Shown piece after piece: positions 52,370 through 61,365 of a stretch of DNA of 64,000 nt. The notes beneath the pieces were generated by a model. The model worked only from the letters and a program-made list of their open reading frames with translations. It was not told the DNA's origin and did no database searches. Within the stretch, counting starts at the first letter, position 1. Each line of letters opens with the position of its first letter. Source of the DNA: ZC4RG29 sp964521255 (GTDB lineage Bacteria > Bacteroidota > Bacteroidia > Cytophagales > Cyclobacteriaceae); the NCBI GenBank assembly GCA_964521255.1, contig CAZFRM010000005.1, positions 134,972 through 198,971 of the forward strand, written 5' to 3'. The position numbers were made by a program, and so were the translations under genes.

Positions 52370-53151
52370 AGTTATCTATCCTAAAATTGAAGAATTACGC
52401 TTACACTAAGCTATTCACTTTCCTGATCATTTATGCAAGTCTGAACGCATGCTCATCGTACCGTCAAAACATTATGTTCAAGGTACCGGAAGATTATAAA
52501 TTGGAACAGGAGGTTCAAAAAGCAGAGAAGAACTACATCATCCAAAAAAATGATCAGCTGAAGGTTGATGTGTATACCAATGACGGCGAACGCATCATCG
52601 ATCCTGATCTGAAGCTTATCGAGAATAATCCCACACAAGGAGAAGATTCAAAACCTGAAGTAATCTACCTGGTAAACGTGAGAGGTTTTGTGAAACTACC
52701 AATGGTTGGAGAAGTGAAGCTGGAGGGATTAACCCTTCGGGAAGCCGAGGCGCTGTTGCAAGACGCGTACGAAAAATACTATTCCAAACCTTATGTGGTA
52801 ATGCAATATGTTAACAAGCGCGTTGTAGTATTAGGCGCGCCAGGTGGACAAGTTATACCGCTGATAGATGAAAATGTTGAACTTGTAGAGATTCTTGCTC
52901 TGGCTAAAGGTGTTAACAACGATGCAAAAGCCCATAATATTCGTGTTCTGCGAAATGAAAAAGTTTTTATGATTGATCTGAGCACCATTGATGGTTATCA
53001 AAAAGGTAATATGATTATGGAACCGGGTGACATTGTTTATGTTGAACCTGTTCGCAAACCGGTAAGTGAGGCCGTTCGTGACTACGGACCACTGGTGAGC
53101 CTCGTTGTAAGTCTGGTTACACTTATTATTGTACTTAACAATACAAATTAA
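52366..53151 (+). CDS. Polysaccharide export lipoprotein (Wza/BexD-like)
   Basis: 261 aa from GTG at 52366, which overlaps the rfbC stop (GTGA), so translation is coupled. Signal ends SLNAC (lipobox). Poly_export domain (YIIQKNDQLKVDVY, VNVRGFVKLPMVGEVKLEGL) and SLBB-like repeat, then a C-terminal transmembrane segment (GPLVSLVVSLVTLIIVL). Forms the outer-membrane channel of capsule export with the kinase downstream. Confidence 0.88.
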   Translation: MKLSILKLKNYAYTKLFTFLIIYASLNACSSYRQNIMFKVPEDYKLEQEVQKAEKNYIIQKNDQLKVDVYTNDGERIIDPDLKLIENNPTQGEDSKPEVIYLVNVRGFVKLPMVGEVKLEGLTLREAEALLQDAYEKYYSKPYVVMQYVNKRVVVLGAPGGQVIPLIDENVELVEILALAKGVNNDAKAHNIRVLRNEKVFMIDLSTIDGYQKGNMIMEPGDIVYVEPVRKPVSEAVRDYGPLVSLVVSLVTLIIVLNNTN

Positions 53152-53157
53152 TTTAAT

Positions 53158-55491
53158 TTGGAAGCCAGGGGAGCTATAAAGCACAAAACATTTGATGAAG
53201 GCATTGACTTCAACAAACTTTGGTTGACGATCCGCCGTAACCTGGTTTGGATTGCCCTCATTTTTTTCCTGGTGAATCTGTTTACATATCTATATTTTAT
53301 AAGGTATACTCCTGATCTCTATCAATCTCAATCCGAAATAAAGCTCGACGTTAAAAATGAAGCCTCCGATCTGGGGATTAAAACGCTGATGGAAGATCAA
53401 AGCCTCAATGTTATGTCTGGCGAAATTGAACTTATTCAATCCAAACTTTTTCTCCGGCGGGTTCTTGATTCAGTAAAACTCGATGTGAGTTATTTTAACA
53501 AGGGAGAAATACTGAACTATGAATTCTTTGGTAACGAGCCTTTTACTATCGACTATGAAATAACCAATCCTTCTCTTTACAATAAACCCATATTTGTAGA
53601 TCAAATCGATAATAACACGATTAGCGTAAGAGTAACACAGGATGGAAGCCCTGTAACCAGCAACTTTAATAAGCCCATCAAACTTTCCGGACTTACAATA
53701 ACCGTTTATGAGAAAAGTGAAATTCCATGGAATGATTTGAATTGCTTTTTCATTATTAACAGTCCGGATGTACTCATGAACTATATTAGCGGTAACCTCA
53801 CCGTTGAACCGCTGAACTTTAACGCCAATACGATACGGATTTCTTTCAAGGATTATAATTCATTAAAAGCGCAGACCATCGTTAACAAAATTGATTCTCT
53901 GTACCTGCACTTTAGCAATGAACAAAAAAATCTGGCCAACCGGCAGAAAATCACCTGGCTCACCAGTGAACTGCACCAGATTGAAGACAAAATGAGCCAG
54001 TACGAAAACTATTTCGAAGACTTTATCCTTAAAAACAAAACAAACAACCTTGACGAAGAACTGAAGAATATAATTACTGTTATTAACAACATCGACTCAC
54101 AGCGTTTCGAACTAACGAAGAGGATAGCCGATATAAATCAGTTGATGGATGAAATCAATTCGGGTTCCTTCTATGCCAGTACTATACAAAGTCAATCATT
54201 CCCGAAAACCGTTCTCGACAACCTGGAAAAACTGAATGAACTTCAATTGCGATTTGACAGACTGAAATTATCTTACAAGGAAGTGACTTTTGCTTTTCGG
54301 GAACGCGAGCATGAAATCACTACATTACAAAATCAGTTAGTGACTCAGCTAACCGACCTAAAGAGTTCATACCTTAAAAAATTGCAGCAGCTTAATCAGC
54401 AGAAGAGCGGCCTTGAAAATAATTTCGCTCAGATGCCAAACAGAAATACAGAGTTTAATAAAAATCAAAGATTCTATAAACTCTATGAAGAGTTCTACCT
54501 GATGCTAATGCAATCCAAATCGGAGTTCGAAATTGCCCAGGCCGGAACTACACCCGATTTTAAAATACTCTCTCCTGCTTCTTTAGACTACCGACCCATC
54601 GCTCCCAATAAATTAATGATTGCAGGTGTGGGATTGGTTGCCAGCCTGGTCATCAATTTCTTTTTTATTGGAATACTTTATCTGTTAAATAACAAAATCA
54701 GCAGTATCCACGACCTTGAACAGTTTACAAATGTACCCGTTCTTGGCATGGTCCCTTCCTCCACATACTTAAATGGATCGTTACATGTAATCAATCATCC
54801 GAAGTCAATGGCAAGCGAAGCCTTTAGAACTTTACGCACCAATCTTGATTTCTTTAACCCCACTTCCACGCAAAAGACTATTGCAATTTCATCAACCGTA
54901 TCGGGAGAAGGCAAATCATTTATTGCTTTGAACCTGGGTGGTGTGTTGGCTCTCTCTAAAAAGAAAGTAATCCTGCTTGACCTTGATATGCGCAAGCCTA
55001 AAGCAAATCTGCCCGCCCCATTTAACGACAACACTAGGGGCATGAGTACTGTTCTCATAAAGAAAAATACATGGCAGGAGTGTTTGATCAAAACCGCACT
55101 GGAAGACTTTGATTACCTGGCCTCCGGACCACATCCACCCAATCCCTCTGAATTGCTGCTTAATGGCGCCTTCGAACAAGTGTTGAACGATCTGAAAAAA
55201 AATTACGATTACATCATTATGGATACGCCTCCTGTAGGGCTTGTCACGGATGGCATTATGGCCATGAAGCGGGCTGATATTGCCATTTACATTTTCAGAG
55301 CAAACTATTCCAGGAAAGAATTTCTCTCCAACCTCCAACGTATCATAAACATTAATAAGTTCACTAACATCACCACGCTGCTCAATGCAATGCCGGTAAG
55401 TGATAAGAGTGCATATGGTTATGGATATTACGAAGATCAAAAAGAAAGTGGATTGAAGTCTCTGTTCAGAAAGAGAAGATCCAGGGTATAG
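53158..55491 (+). CDS. Wzc-like polysaccharide co-polymerase / tyrosine autokinase
   Basis: 777 aa. The first frame codon is TTG at 53158, six bp after the exporter stop. Two membrane spans flank a long periplasmic coiled coil (Wzz domain), then a cytoplasmic BY-kinase: Walker A SGEGKS near residue 583, Walker A' VILLDLDMRKP, Walker B YIIMDTPPVGLVTDG, and a Tyr-rich tail AYGYGYYEDQ. Controls chain length; its phosphorylation is reversed by the next gene's product. Confidence 0.92.
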   Translation: MEARGAIKHKTFDEGIDFNKLWLTIRRNLVWIALIFFLVNLFTYLYFIRYTPDLYQSQSEIKLDVKNEASDLGIKTLMEDQSLNVMSGEIELIQSKLFLRRVLDSVKLDVSYFNKGEILNYEFFGNEPFTIDYEITNPSLYNKPIFVDQIDNNTISVRVTQDGSPVTSNFNKPIKLSGLTITVYEKSEIPWNDLNCFFIINSPDVLMNYISGNLTVEPLNFNANTIRISFKDYNSLKAQTIVNKIDSLYLHFSNEQKNLANRQKITWLTSELHQIEDKMSQYENYFEDFILKNKTNNLDEELKNIITVINNIDSQRFELTKRIADINQLMDEINSGSFYASTIQSQSFPKTVLDNLEKLNELQLRFDRLKLSYKEVTFAFREREHEITTLQNQLVTQLTDLKSSYLKKLQQLNQQKSGLENNFAQMPNRNTEFNKNQRFYKLYEEFYLMLMQSKSEFEIAQAGTTPDFKILSPASLDYRPIAPNKLMIAGVGLVASLVINFFFIGILYLLNNKISSIHDLEQFTNVPVLGMVPSSTYLNGSLHVINHPKSMASEAFRTLRTNLDFFNPTSTQKTIAISSTVSGEGKSFIALNLGGVLALSKKKVILLDLDMRKPKANLPAPFNDNTRGMSTVLIKKNTWQECLIKTALEDFDYLASGPHPPNPSELLLNGAFEQVLNDLKKNYDYIIMDTPPVGLVTDGIMAMKRADIAIYIFRANYSRKEFLSNLQRIININKFTNITTLLNAMPVSDKSAYGYGYYEDQKESGLKSLFRKRRSRV

Positions 55492-55544
55492 ATCCGCAAT
55501 GCCTACGTTTATATTTTATTTCTTTACAACATATACTTTAAACA

Positions 55545-56273
55545 GTGATTAACTGGTTTAAAAAGAAATCGCCACAAGCTAATCATGGCTTAGCAACAGA
55601 CATACATTCCCATCTCTTACCGGGCCTGGATGATGGCGTTAAAACACTTGAAGAAAGTGAATCTATTATAAAAATTTTTCAGCAGTTGGGGTACACTAAA
55701 ATCATTACTACACCCCACGTTATGCAGGATCATTATCGCAATACAACAGAAACGATTAGCAAGGCATTACAGCAGGTTCAGGAACATTTAGCAAAAAAAG
55801 AATATACAATCACACTGGAGGCTGCTGCAGAATATTATCTTGATGAATATCTTATCAGGCAGGTCGAGACTAATTGTTCCTTACTGACCTTTGGCAACAA
55901 TTATCTTCTCTTTGAAACCAATTTTCTAAGTGAACCCCTGAACCTGAATGAATTTATATTTCAGGCTACTACAAAGGGATATAAACTTGTACTCGCTCAC
56001 CCGGAACGGTATGTTTACCTGCAAAACAATATGAGCCGCATCGAAGACCTTATCGATCGTGGCGTATTCTTCCAGTTGAATATAGCTTCTGTTGCAGGCG
56101 CGTACTCAAAGCAGGTTCAATCCCTTGCAAACAAATTAATCGATCGCGGTTTTGTACATTTTATAGGAAGTGATTGTCATAATATCCAACATGCTAAGTT
56201 GATTGAAGAGGTTCAACGCTCGCGGTACTTTAAAAAAGCGCTAACTTTACCATTGTTGAATAACACCTTATAA
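55545..56273 (+). CDS. Tyrosine-protein phosphatase, PHP type (CpsB/YwqE-like)
   Basis: 242 aa from GTG at 55545. PHP metal motifs DIHSHLLPGLDDG, TTPHVMQDHY, LAHPERY and GSDCHN. Dephosphorylates the tyrosine kinase upstream and so regulates polysaccharide assembly. Confidence 0.9.
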   Translation: MINWFKKKSPQANHGLATDIHSHLLPGLDDGVKTLEESESIIKIFQQLGYTKIITTPHVMQDHYRNTTETISKALQQVQEHLAKKEYTITLEAAAEYYLDEYLIRQVETNCSLLTFGNNYLLFETNFLSEPLNLNEFIFQATTKGYKLVLAHPERYVYLQNNMSRIEDLIDRGVFFQLNIASVAGAYSKQVQSLANKLIDRGFVHFIGSDCHNIQHAKLIEEVQRSRYFKKALTLPLLNNTL

Positions 56274-56283
56274 AAAAAGAAAG

Positions 56284-57270
56284 ATGATTGGCGTAACCGG
56301 AGCTACAGGACTTCTCGGAAGTTCAATCATTCGAAAACTGTTAGCGGCAGGTGAACCCTTCATTGCAATAAAAAGAAAAAATAGCGACACATCACTTCTA
56401 AAAGATATTCTGCATAAAATTTCATGGCGTGACGCCGACGTGCTTGATACCGTTTCACTTGATGAGGCGTTGCAAGACGTCACATCAATAATACATGCCG
56501 CCGGATTAGTCTCGTTTAATCCCAGAGATAAAAAGAAACTGTATGAAGTCAACGTAACAGGAACGCGAAACCTTGTCAACGGATGCCTGCATCATAACAT
56601 TAAGCGATTTATTCATGTAAGCTCCATTGCCGCACTAAGCAGACCAAAAGAAATTTCAGAACTCAACGAAAATCAAAAATGGACCGAAAGTCCACTGAAT
56701 ACAGTTTATGCTGAATCAAAATATTTGTCTGAGCTTGAAGTAATGCGCGGTCATGAAGAAGGTCTGAGTGTAGCAATTGTCAATCCTTCTGTAATCCTGG
56801 GTCCGGGTGATTGGAACAAGAGTAGTTCAAAAATTTTTAACTACGTATGGAAAGAAAATTTTTTCTACACCGATGGCGCTATGAACTATGTTGATGTTAA
56901 TGACGTGTCAACAATAATTTATGGATTGCTTCATTCACAAGATGATGGTGAACGTTATATTATAAATGCTGGTAATATCTCCTACAAATCCATGCTTGAA
57001 AAAATTGCACATCACTTTCATAAAAGATCACCGGCCATCAAGGTGGGTAAGAATCTTCTCCTTTTGCTCGTTAAAGCAGAAAATATTCGATCATTTCTTA
57101 CAGGAGCCTCACCTTTGTTAACAAAAGAAACAGCACATTTGACAAAAGCAACCGTGACATATAACAATGAAAAAATAAAAAACAAATTAAATTATCAATT
57201 TCAATCGATTGATCTTACGTTGAAATGGTGCTGTGAATATTACAAGAAAGAGGCAAATGGTAAAAAATAA
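56284..57270 (+). CDS. NAD-dependent epimerase/dehydratase (extended SDR, 3-beta-HSD-like)
   Basis: 328 aa. GVTGATGLLGSS nucleotide motif, HAAGLVSFNP, catalytic YAESKYLSE (YxxxK). Extended-SDR length. Overall pattern is close to dihydroflavonol reductase/3-beta-HSD-like NAD(P) enzymes. It starts 11 bp after the phosphatase gene. Substrate unknown. Confidence 0.85.
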   Translation: MIGVTGATGLLGSSIIRKLLAAGEPFIAIKRKNSDTSLLKDILHKISWRDADVLDTVSLDEALQDVTSIIHAAGLVSFNPRDKKKLYEVNVTGTRNLVNGCLHHNIKRFIHVSSIAALSRPKEISELNENQKWTESPLNTVYAESKYLSELEVMRGHEEGLSVAIVNPSVILGPGDWNKSSSKIFNYVWKENFFYTDGAMNYVDVNDVSTIIYGLLHSQDDGERYIINAGNISYKSMLEKIAHHFHKRSPAIKVGKNLLLLLVKAENIRSFLTGASPLLTKETAHLTKATVTYNNEKIKNKLNYQFQSIDLTLKWCCEYYKKEANGKK

Positions 57271-57327
57271 GACCAGTTGTATGTAGCTTTACACCGGATT
57301 TATCTATTTTAGGAAAACCTTAAAACC

Positions 57328-58734
57328 ATGCCAAGAGAATATCGCAAAAGGGAAGAGGAAAATGAGCTGGTGAAGCGCTTTGAGGATCATCTCCGAAAAA
57401 AGAACGCGGAATTTTTTGATCTTGATGCCTACGAACAAATTATTGATTACTACTTACTGAGAGCGAAATACAACAAAGCGCTGCAAGCCGTTAATCAAGC
57501 CATAGGTCAGTATCCTTTCTCTACAGAATTACTTACTGTAAAAGCTGATATCCTGGTAAACCTGGAGGAATACGATCAGGCGCTTGAGTTGCTTGAAAAA
57601 GCAAAAGCATTTCAACCCACCGATTGGGAAATACTGCTGGCAATCGGATCCATCTTGTCACAGCAAGGAAAATACAACGAGGCTATTGAGAGTTATGAGC
57701 AATCATTAACATTGGCTGAGTTTAAAGACGAGGTGTACTACAACATGGGCCTTGCTTATCAAAGCATGGAAGATTATGAAGAGGCTATTGAAATGTATAA
57801 GCAGGCTGTCGATCTCAACATCAATCACGATGGAGCGTTGTACGAACTGGCGTATTGCCTCGATGTTATAGGACAGTTGGAGAAAAGCATTGATTACTAC
57901 AAAAAATTTATAGACGAAGATCCCTACTCTGCGGCAGCATGGTATAACCTGGGCATTGTTTATAATAAGCTCGAGCAATTTGAAGAAGCCCTAAGTGCCT
58001 ACGACTATGCAATTACTATTGATGATACGTTTGCCAGTGCGCACTTCAACATGGGCAACACGTACATGAATATGCAGCAGTATACAAAAGCGCTGGATAC
58101 ATTCAAGAAGACAGTTGAACTCGAAGGTCCAAGTCCGGAAGTGTATTGCTGTATCGGCACTGCTTATGAGAGCCTTGAGCAGTATGAGTTAGGACTAAAG
58201 TATTTTCAAAAGTCGATCAAGCTGGACACCATGTATGATGAAGCCTTGTTTGGTGCAGGCGCTTGTCTGGAAAAACAAGAGAAATGGTATCAGGCCCTTC
58301 ATTTTTATAACAAGGCCCTTAAGTACAAACCTGACAACGGCGAGTACTGGAAAGCCGTAGCACATGCCGAATTTAAGGTCGGCAACACCATTTCGAGCCT
58401 TGACGCATATGAAGAAGCCTCTAAACTTGAGCCTACTGACCAGGAAATCTGGCTGAATTGGTCATATATATATTACGAACAAGGAAATTATGCAAAGGCC
58501 ATAGAGACCCTTTTACAGGGTTTTCAGGAGATTCCCGATGACGCTGATCTATTCTACCGTATGACTGTTTACCTTATTGAAGAAGGACAATTCAAAGAAG
58601 CCTTTAATTATTTGGAAAATGCTTTAATTTTGAACTTTGATGGTCATACGACTCTATTCGATTTCTTCCCAAAGGTCGAAACGCAAAAAGCGTTGTTTAA
58701 GATCATCGAGCAATTTAGAAAAGAAAACACTTAA
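57328..58734 (+). CDS. TPR-repeat protein
   Basis: 468 aa with about a dozen tandem tetratricopeptide repeats (e.g. WEILLAIGSILSQQGKYNEA IESYEQSL, AAWYNLGIVYNKLEQFEEAL). No signal peptide or enzymatic domain. A cytoplasmic scaffold by type. Stop overlaps the start of the next gene (TAATG at 58732-58736). Confidence 0.85.
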   Translation: MPREYRKREEENELVKRFEDHLRKKNAEFFDLDAYEQIIDYYLLRAKYNKALQAVNQAIGQYPFSTELLTVKADILVNLEEYDQALELLEKAKAFQPTDWEILLAIGSILSQQGKYNEAIESYEQSLTLAEFKDEVYYNMGLAYQSMEDYEEAIEMYKQAVDLNINHDGALYELAYCLDVIGQLEKSIDYYKKFIDEDPYSAAAWYNLGIVYNKLEQFEEALSAYDYAITIDDTFASAHFNMGNTYMNMQQYTKALDTFKKTVELEGPSPEVYCCIGTAYESLEQYELGLKYFQKSIKLDTMYDEALFGAGACLEKQEKWYQALHFYNKALKYKPDNGEYWKAVAHAEFKVGNTISSLDAYEEASKLEPTDQEIWLNWSYIYYEQGNYAKAIETLLQGFQEIPDDADLFYRMTVYLIEEGQFKEAFNYLENALILNFDGHTTLFDFFPKVETQKALFKIIEQFRKENT

Positions 58735-59534
58735 TGAATTACATCCTAAAGAACCTGCCTGAGCGTACAATCAAGCCCAGGCAATATGGCTTCACTATGG
58801 CCATGGATAAGGGTATGAGTGTACGGGAAGCTGAAGATTTCGTAAATGTATGCGCCGACCATGTTGATATTATTAAACTCGGATGGGGTACTTCCTTTGT
58901 AACACCAAATCTTAAAGACAAACTGAATATCTACAAAGAAGCTGGCATACCCACCTATTTCGGCGGAACACTCTTTGAAGCCTTCATCATCCGCGATCAG
59001 TTTGACGACTACCGGAAAGCGCTCGATAAATATGACATGTCCTTCGCTGAAGTATCAGACGGAAGTATTGATCTTGATCACGATAAAAAATGTGATTACA
59101 TCACGAAACTTTCTGAACAGGTAACGGTACTGTCAGAAGTAGGATCGAAAGACGCTGAGAAAATAATTCCTCCGTACAAGTGGATTGAACTCATGCAAAA
59201 GGAACTTGATGCCGGAGCGTGGAAAGTAATCGGTGAAGCACGCGAAAGCGGCAATGTTGGTTTGTTCCGTTCAACCGGCGAAGTGCGTTCAGGGCTTGTA
59301 CAGGAAATATTGACAAAAATTCCTTTTGAAAAAATTATCTGGGAAGCGCCACAAAAAGCGCAGCAGGTTTGGTTTATCAAACTGTTAGGCGCCAATGTTA
59401 ACCTCGGGAACATCGCTCCAAATGAAGTTATACCACTTGAAACCATACGACTTGGATTGCGCGGCGATACGTTCTTACATTTCCTCGGCATTGAAAAAAA
59501 GGGCAATAACACACCTCCGTTTTTCACCGAATAA
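58734..59534 (+). CDS. comA: Phosphosulfolactate synthase family (ComA-like)
   Basis: 266 aa TIM-barrel. RQYGFTMAMDKGMSVREAED, IKLGWGTSFV, PTYFGGTLFEAFI, AEVSDGSIDL, VLSEVGSKD and GEARESGNVGLFRSTGEVR match the ComA family, which adds sulfite to phosphoenolpyruvate to give phosphosulfolactate. In methanogens this is the first step of coenzyme M synthesis. In Bacteroidota its product may feed sulfonate or sulfonolipid metabolism, an inference. Confidence 0.88.
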   Translation: MNYILKNLPERTIKPRQYGFTMAMDKGMSVREAEDFVNVCADHVDIIKLGWGTSFVTPNLKDKLNIYKEAGIPTYFGGTLFEAFIIRDQFDDYRKALDKYDMSFAEVSDGSIDLDHDKKCDYITKLSEQVTVLSEVGSKDAEKIIPPYKWIELMQKELDAGAWKVIGEARESGNVGLFRSTGEVRSGLVQEILTKIPFEKIIWEAPQKAQQVWFIKLLGANVNLGNIAPNEVIPLETIRLGLRGDTFLHFLGIEKKGNNTPPFFTE

Positions 59535-59543
59535 AATACGCCG

Positions 59544-60482
59544 TTGAGAAAACCTAAAGATTATATTCTCCTTTACCTGAAAGGTTTGTGTATGGGAGGA
59601 GCAGATGTAATTCCCGGAGTATCCGGTGGAACCATTGCATTTATATCGGGCATCTACGAAGAACTTGTTCATTCTTTGAAATCAATTGATCTCGATGCGT
59701 TAAATCTGTTAAGAAAACTTAAGATTGCAGATTTCTGGAAAGCTATCAATGGGAATTTCTTAATCACCGTTTTAGCCGGAGTTGTAACCAGTATTGTTTC
59801 GCTGGCAAAGCTAATGACTTACTTACTGGAGCATCATCCCATTCAGATCTGGTCATTTTTCTTTGGATTGATTTTGATTTCATCGCCGCTTATTCTGCGA
59901 CAGATAAAGAAGTGGCGGATAGGTGTCGTGCTTTCATTTATTCTTGGAGCAGTCCTGGCCTATGGCCTCACCATTTTATCACCAACACAAACGCCGGAAG
60001 CTCTGTGGTTTATTTTCATTGCCGGAGCCATCGCTATTTGCGCAATGATACTTCCTGGTATTTCAGGAGCCTTTGTTCTTTTGTTACTGGGAAAGTACGA
60101 GTTCATCATTCGCGCACTCATTGATGTAAATATTCCTGTCATCATTGTTTTTGTGCTCGGCTGTGTTATTGGACTTCTCTCATTTTCTCATCTGCTCACC
60201 TGGATATTGGATCATTATCACGACCTGGCTGTTGCCTTACTAGCGGGTTTCATGATTGGCTCGCTTAACAAAGTATGGCCGTGGAAAGAAGTTTTTTCCT
60301 ACAGGCTTGACTCTTCAGGTGAACAGGTTGCAGCATTTGATAAAAGTATTTTACCGGTTGATTATTTAGCGAAGACCGGACAGGATCCCCAGGTATTCCA
60401 GGCCATCCTGATGATGGCACTGGGCGTATTTATTATTGTAGTGATTGAAAAAATTGCAGAGAGACTTAAAACAAAATTTTAA
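59544..60482 (+). CDS. DUF368 polytopic membrane protein (undecaprenyl-phosphate translocase type)
   Basis: 312 aa from TTG at 59544, 9 bp after the comA stop. GGADVIPGVSGGTIAFISGI is the DUF368 signature, with a second copy-like PGISGAFVLLLLGKYEFI. About eight membrane spans. DUF368 proteins recycle undecaprenyl phosphate, which supports envelope polymer synthesis. Confidence 0.9.
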   Translation: MRKPKDYILLYLKGLCMGGADVIPGVSGGTIAFISGIYEELVHSLKSIDLDALNLLRKLKIADFWKAINGNFLITVLAGVVTSIVSLAKLMTYLLEHHPIQIWSFFFGLILISSPLILRQIKKWRIGVVLSFILGAVLAYGLTILSPTQTPEALWFIFIAGAIAICAMILPGISGAFVLLLLGKYEFIIRALIDVNIPVIIVFVLGCVIGLLSFSHLLTWILDHYHDLAVALLAGFMIGSLNKVWPWKEVFSYRLDSSGEQVAAFDKSILPVDYLAKTGQDPQVFQAILMMALGVFIIVVIEKIAERLKTKF

Positions 60483-60485
60483 TCC

Positions 60486-61229
60486 ATGGAGAAAGTATAT
60501 GGTTTGATTGGACTGACCGTGAGTCATTCTTTTTCAAAAACCTATTTTGACGAAAAGTTTTTCAGAGAAGGATTACGCGACCATCGCTATGAATTATTTC
60601 CCTTAAAAAATATTGAAGAAATAGAAACACTCTTTAAAGAAAATAAAGACCTGATGGGACTTAACGTCACCATTCCTTATAAAGAATCCGTTATGAAACA
60701 CCTGGATGAAATTTATCCTGTGGCAAAATTTATAGGCGCTGTTAACGTCATTAAAATTTCTAAAGGCAAACGGATAGGTTTCAACACAGACTCCGATGCG
60801 TTTTATGAAACCCTGCAAAATTGGTTGCCAAAAGGCAAAAATATTGAAGCCCTTATACTCGGAACAGGTGGCTCATCAAAGGCAGTGCAAAAAGCACTGA
60901 AGAAAAAAGGAATGGAATTCAAGCTTGTATCACGCGAAAAGAAACACGGTGATTACAATTACGATGATCTTAAGAAAGATCCAAAGATCATTAAAAATGC
61001 CAAACTGGTTGTTAATACAACTCCCCTTGGCATGCATCCAAACACCGATGCTATTCCCGCCCTGGATTTTGATCACATTACGAAAGAACATTTCGTTTAT
61101 GATCTTATCTACAACCCCGCACGGACCATGTTTCTTCAAAAAGCTGAAATGCACGGCGCGACCATTAAAAATGGTTTGGAAATGCTCCACGTTCAGGCAG
61201 AGAAATCCTGGGAAATCTGGAATAGCTAG
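60486..61229 (+). CDS. aroE: Shikimate dehydrogenase
   Basis: 247 aa. YGLIGLTVSHSFSK (substrate), GLNVTIPYKESV, GAVNVI, GFNTDSDAF, GTGGSSKAV NADP site and NTTPLGM motif. Reduces 3-dehydroshikimate in chorismate synthesis. Three bp after the DUF368 gene, so probably co-transcribed. Confidence 0.93.
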   Translation: MEKVYGLIGLTVSHSFSKTYFDEKFFREGLRDHRYELFPLKNIEEIETLFKENKDLMGLNVTIPYKESVMKHLDEIYPVAKFIGAVNVIKISKGKRIGFNTDSDAFYETLQNWLPKGKNIEALILGTGGSSKAVQKALKKKGMEFKLVSREKKHGDYNYDDLKKDPKIIKNAKLVVNTTPLGMHPNTDAIPALDFDHITKEHFVYDLIYNPARTMFLQKAEMHGATIKNGLEMLHVQAEKSWEIWNS

Positions 61230-61257
61230 CGGCAGGTTATCCGTTATCAGTATATCA

Positions 61258-61343
61258 GTTATCAGTTAAGGAGCATCGCGAGGTAATTGATTTTGTTCAA
61301 TTATTCAGAACTATTTTGACTTGTACAACGATTAACTGATAAC
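61258..61343. repeat. Inverted repeat between aroE and uvrB
   Basis: GTTATCAGTTAA at 61258-61269 and its complement TTAACTGATAAC at 61332-61343. A fold-back like the others in the window, or a terminator. Confidence 0.5.
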
Positions 61344-61365
61344 AAATAACTTATAACTTCTCCCC

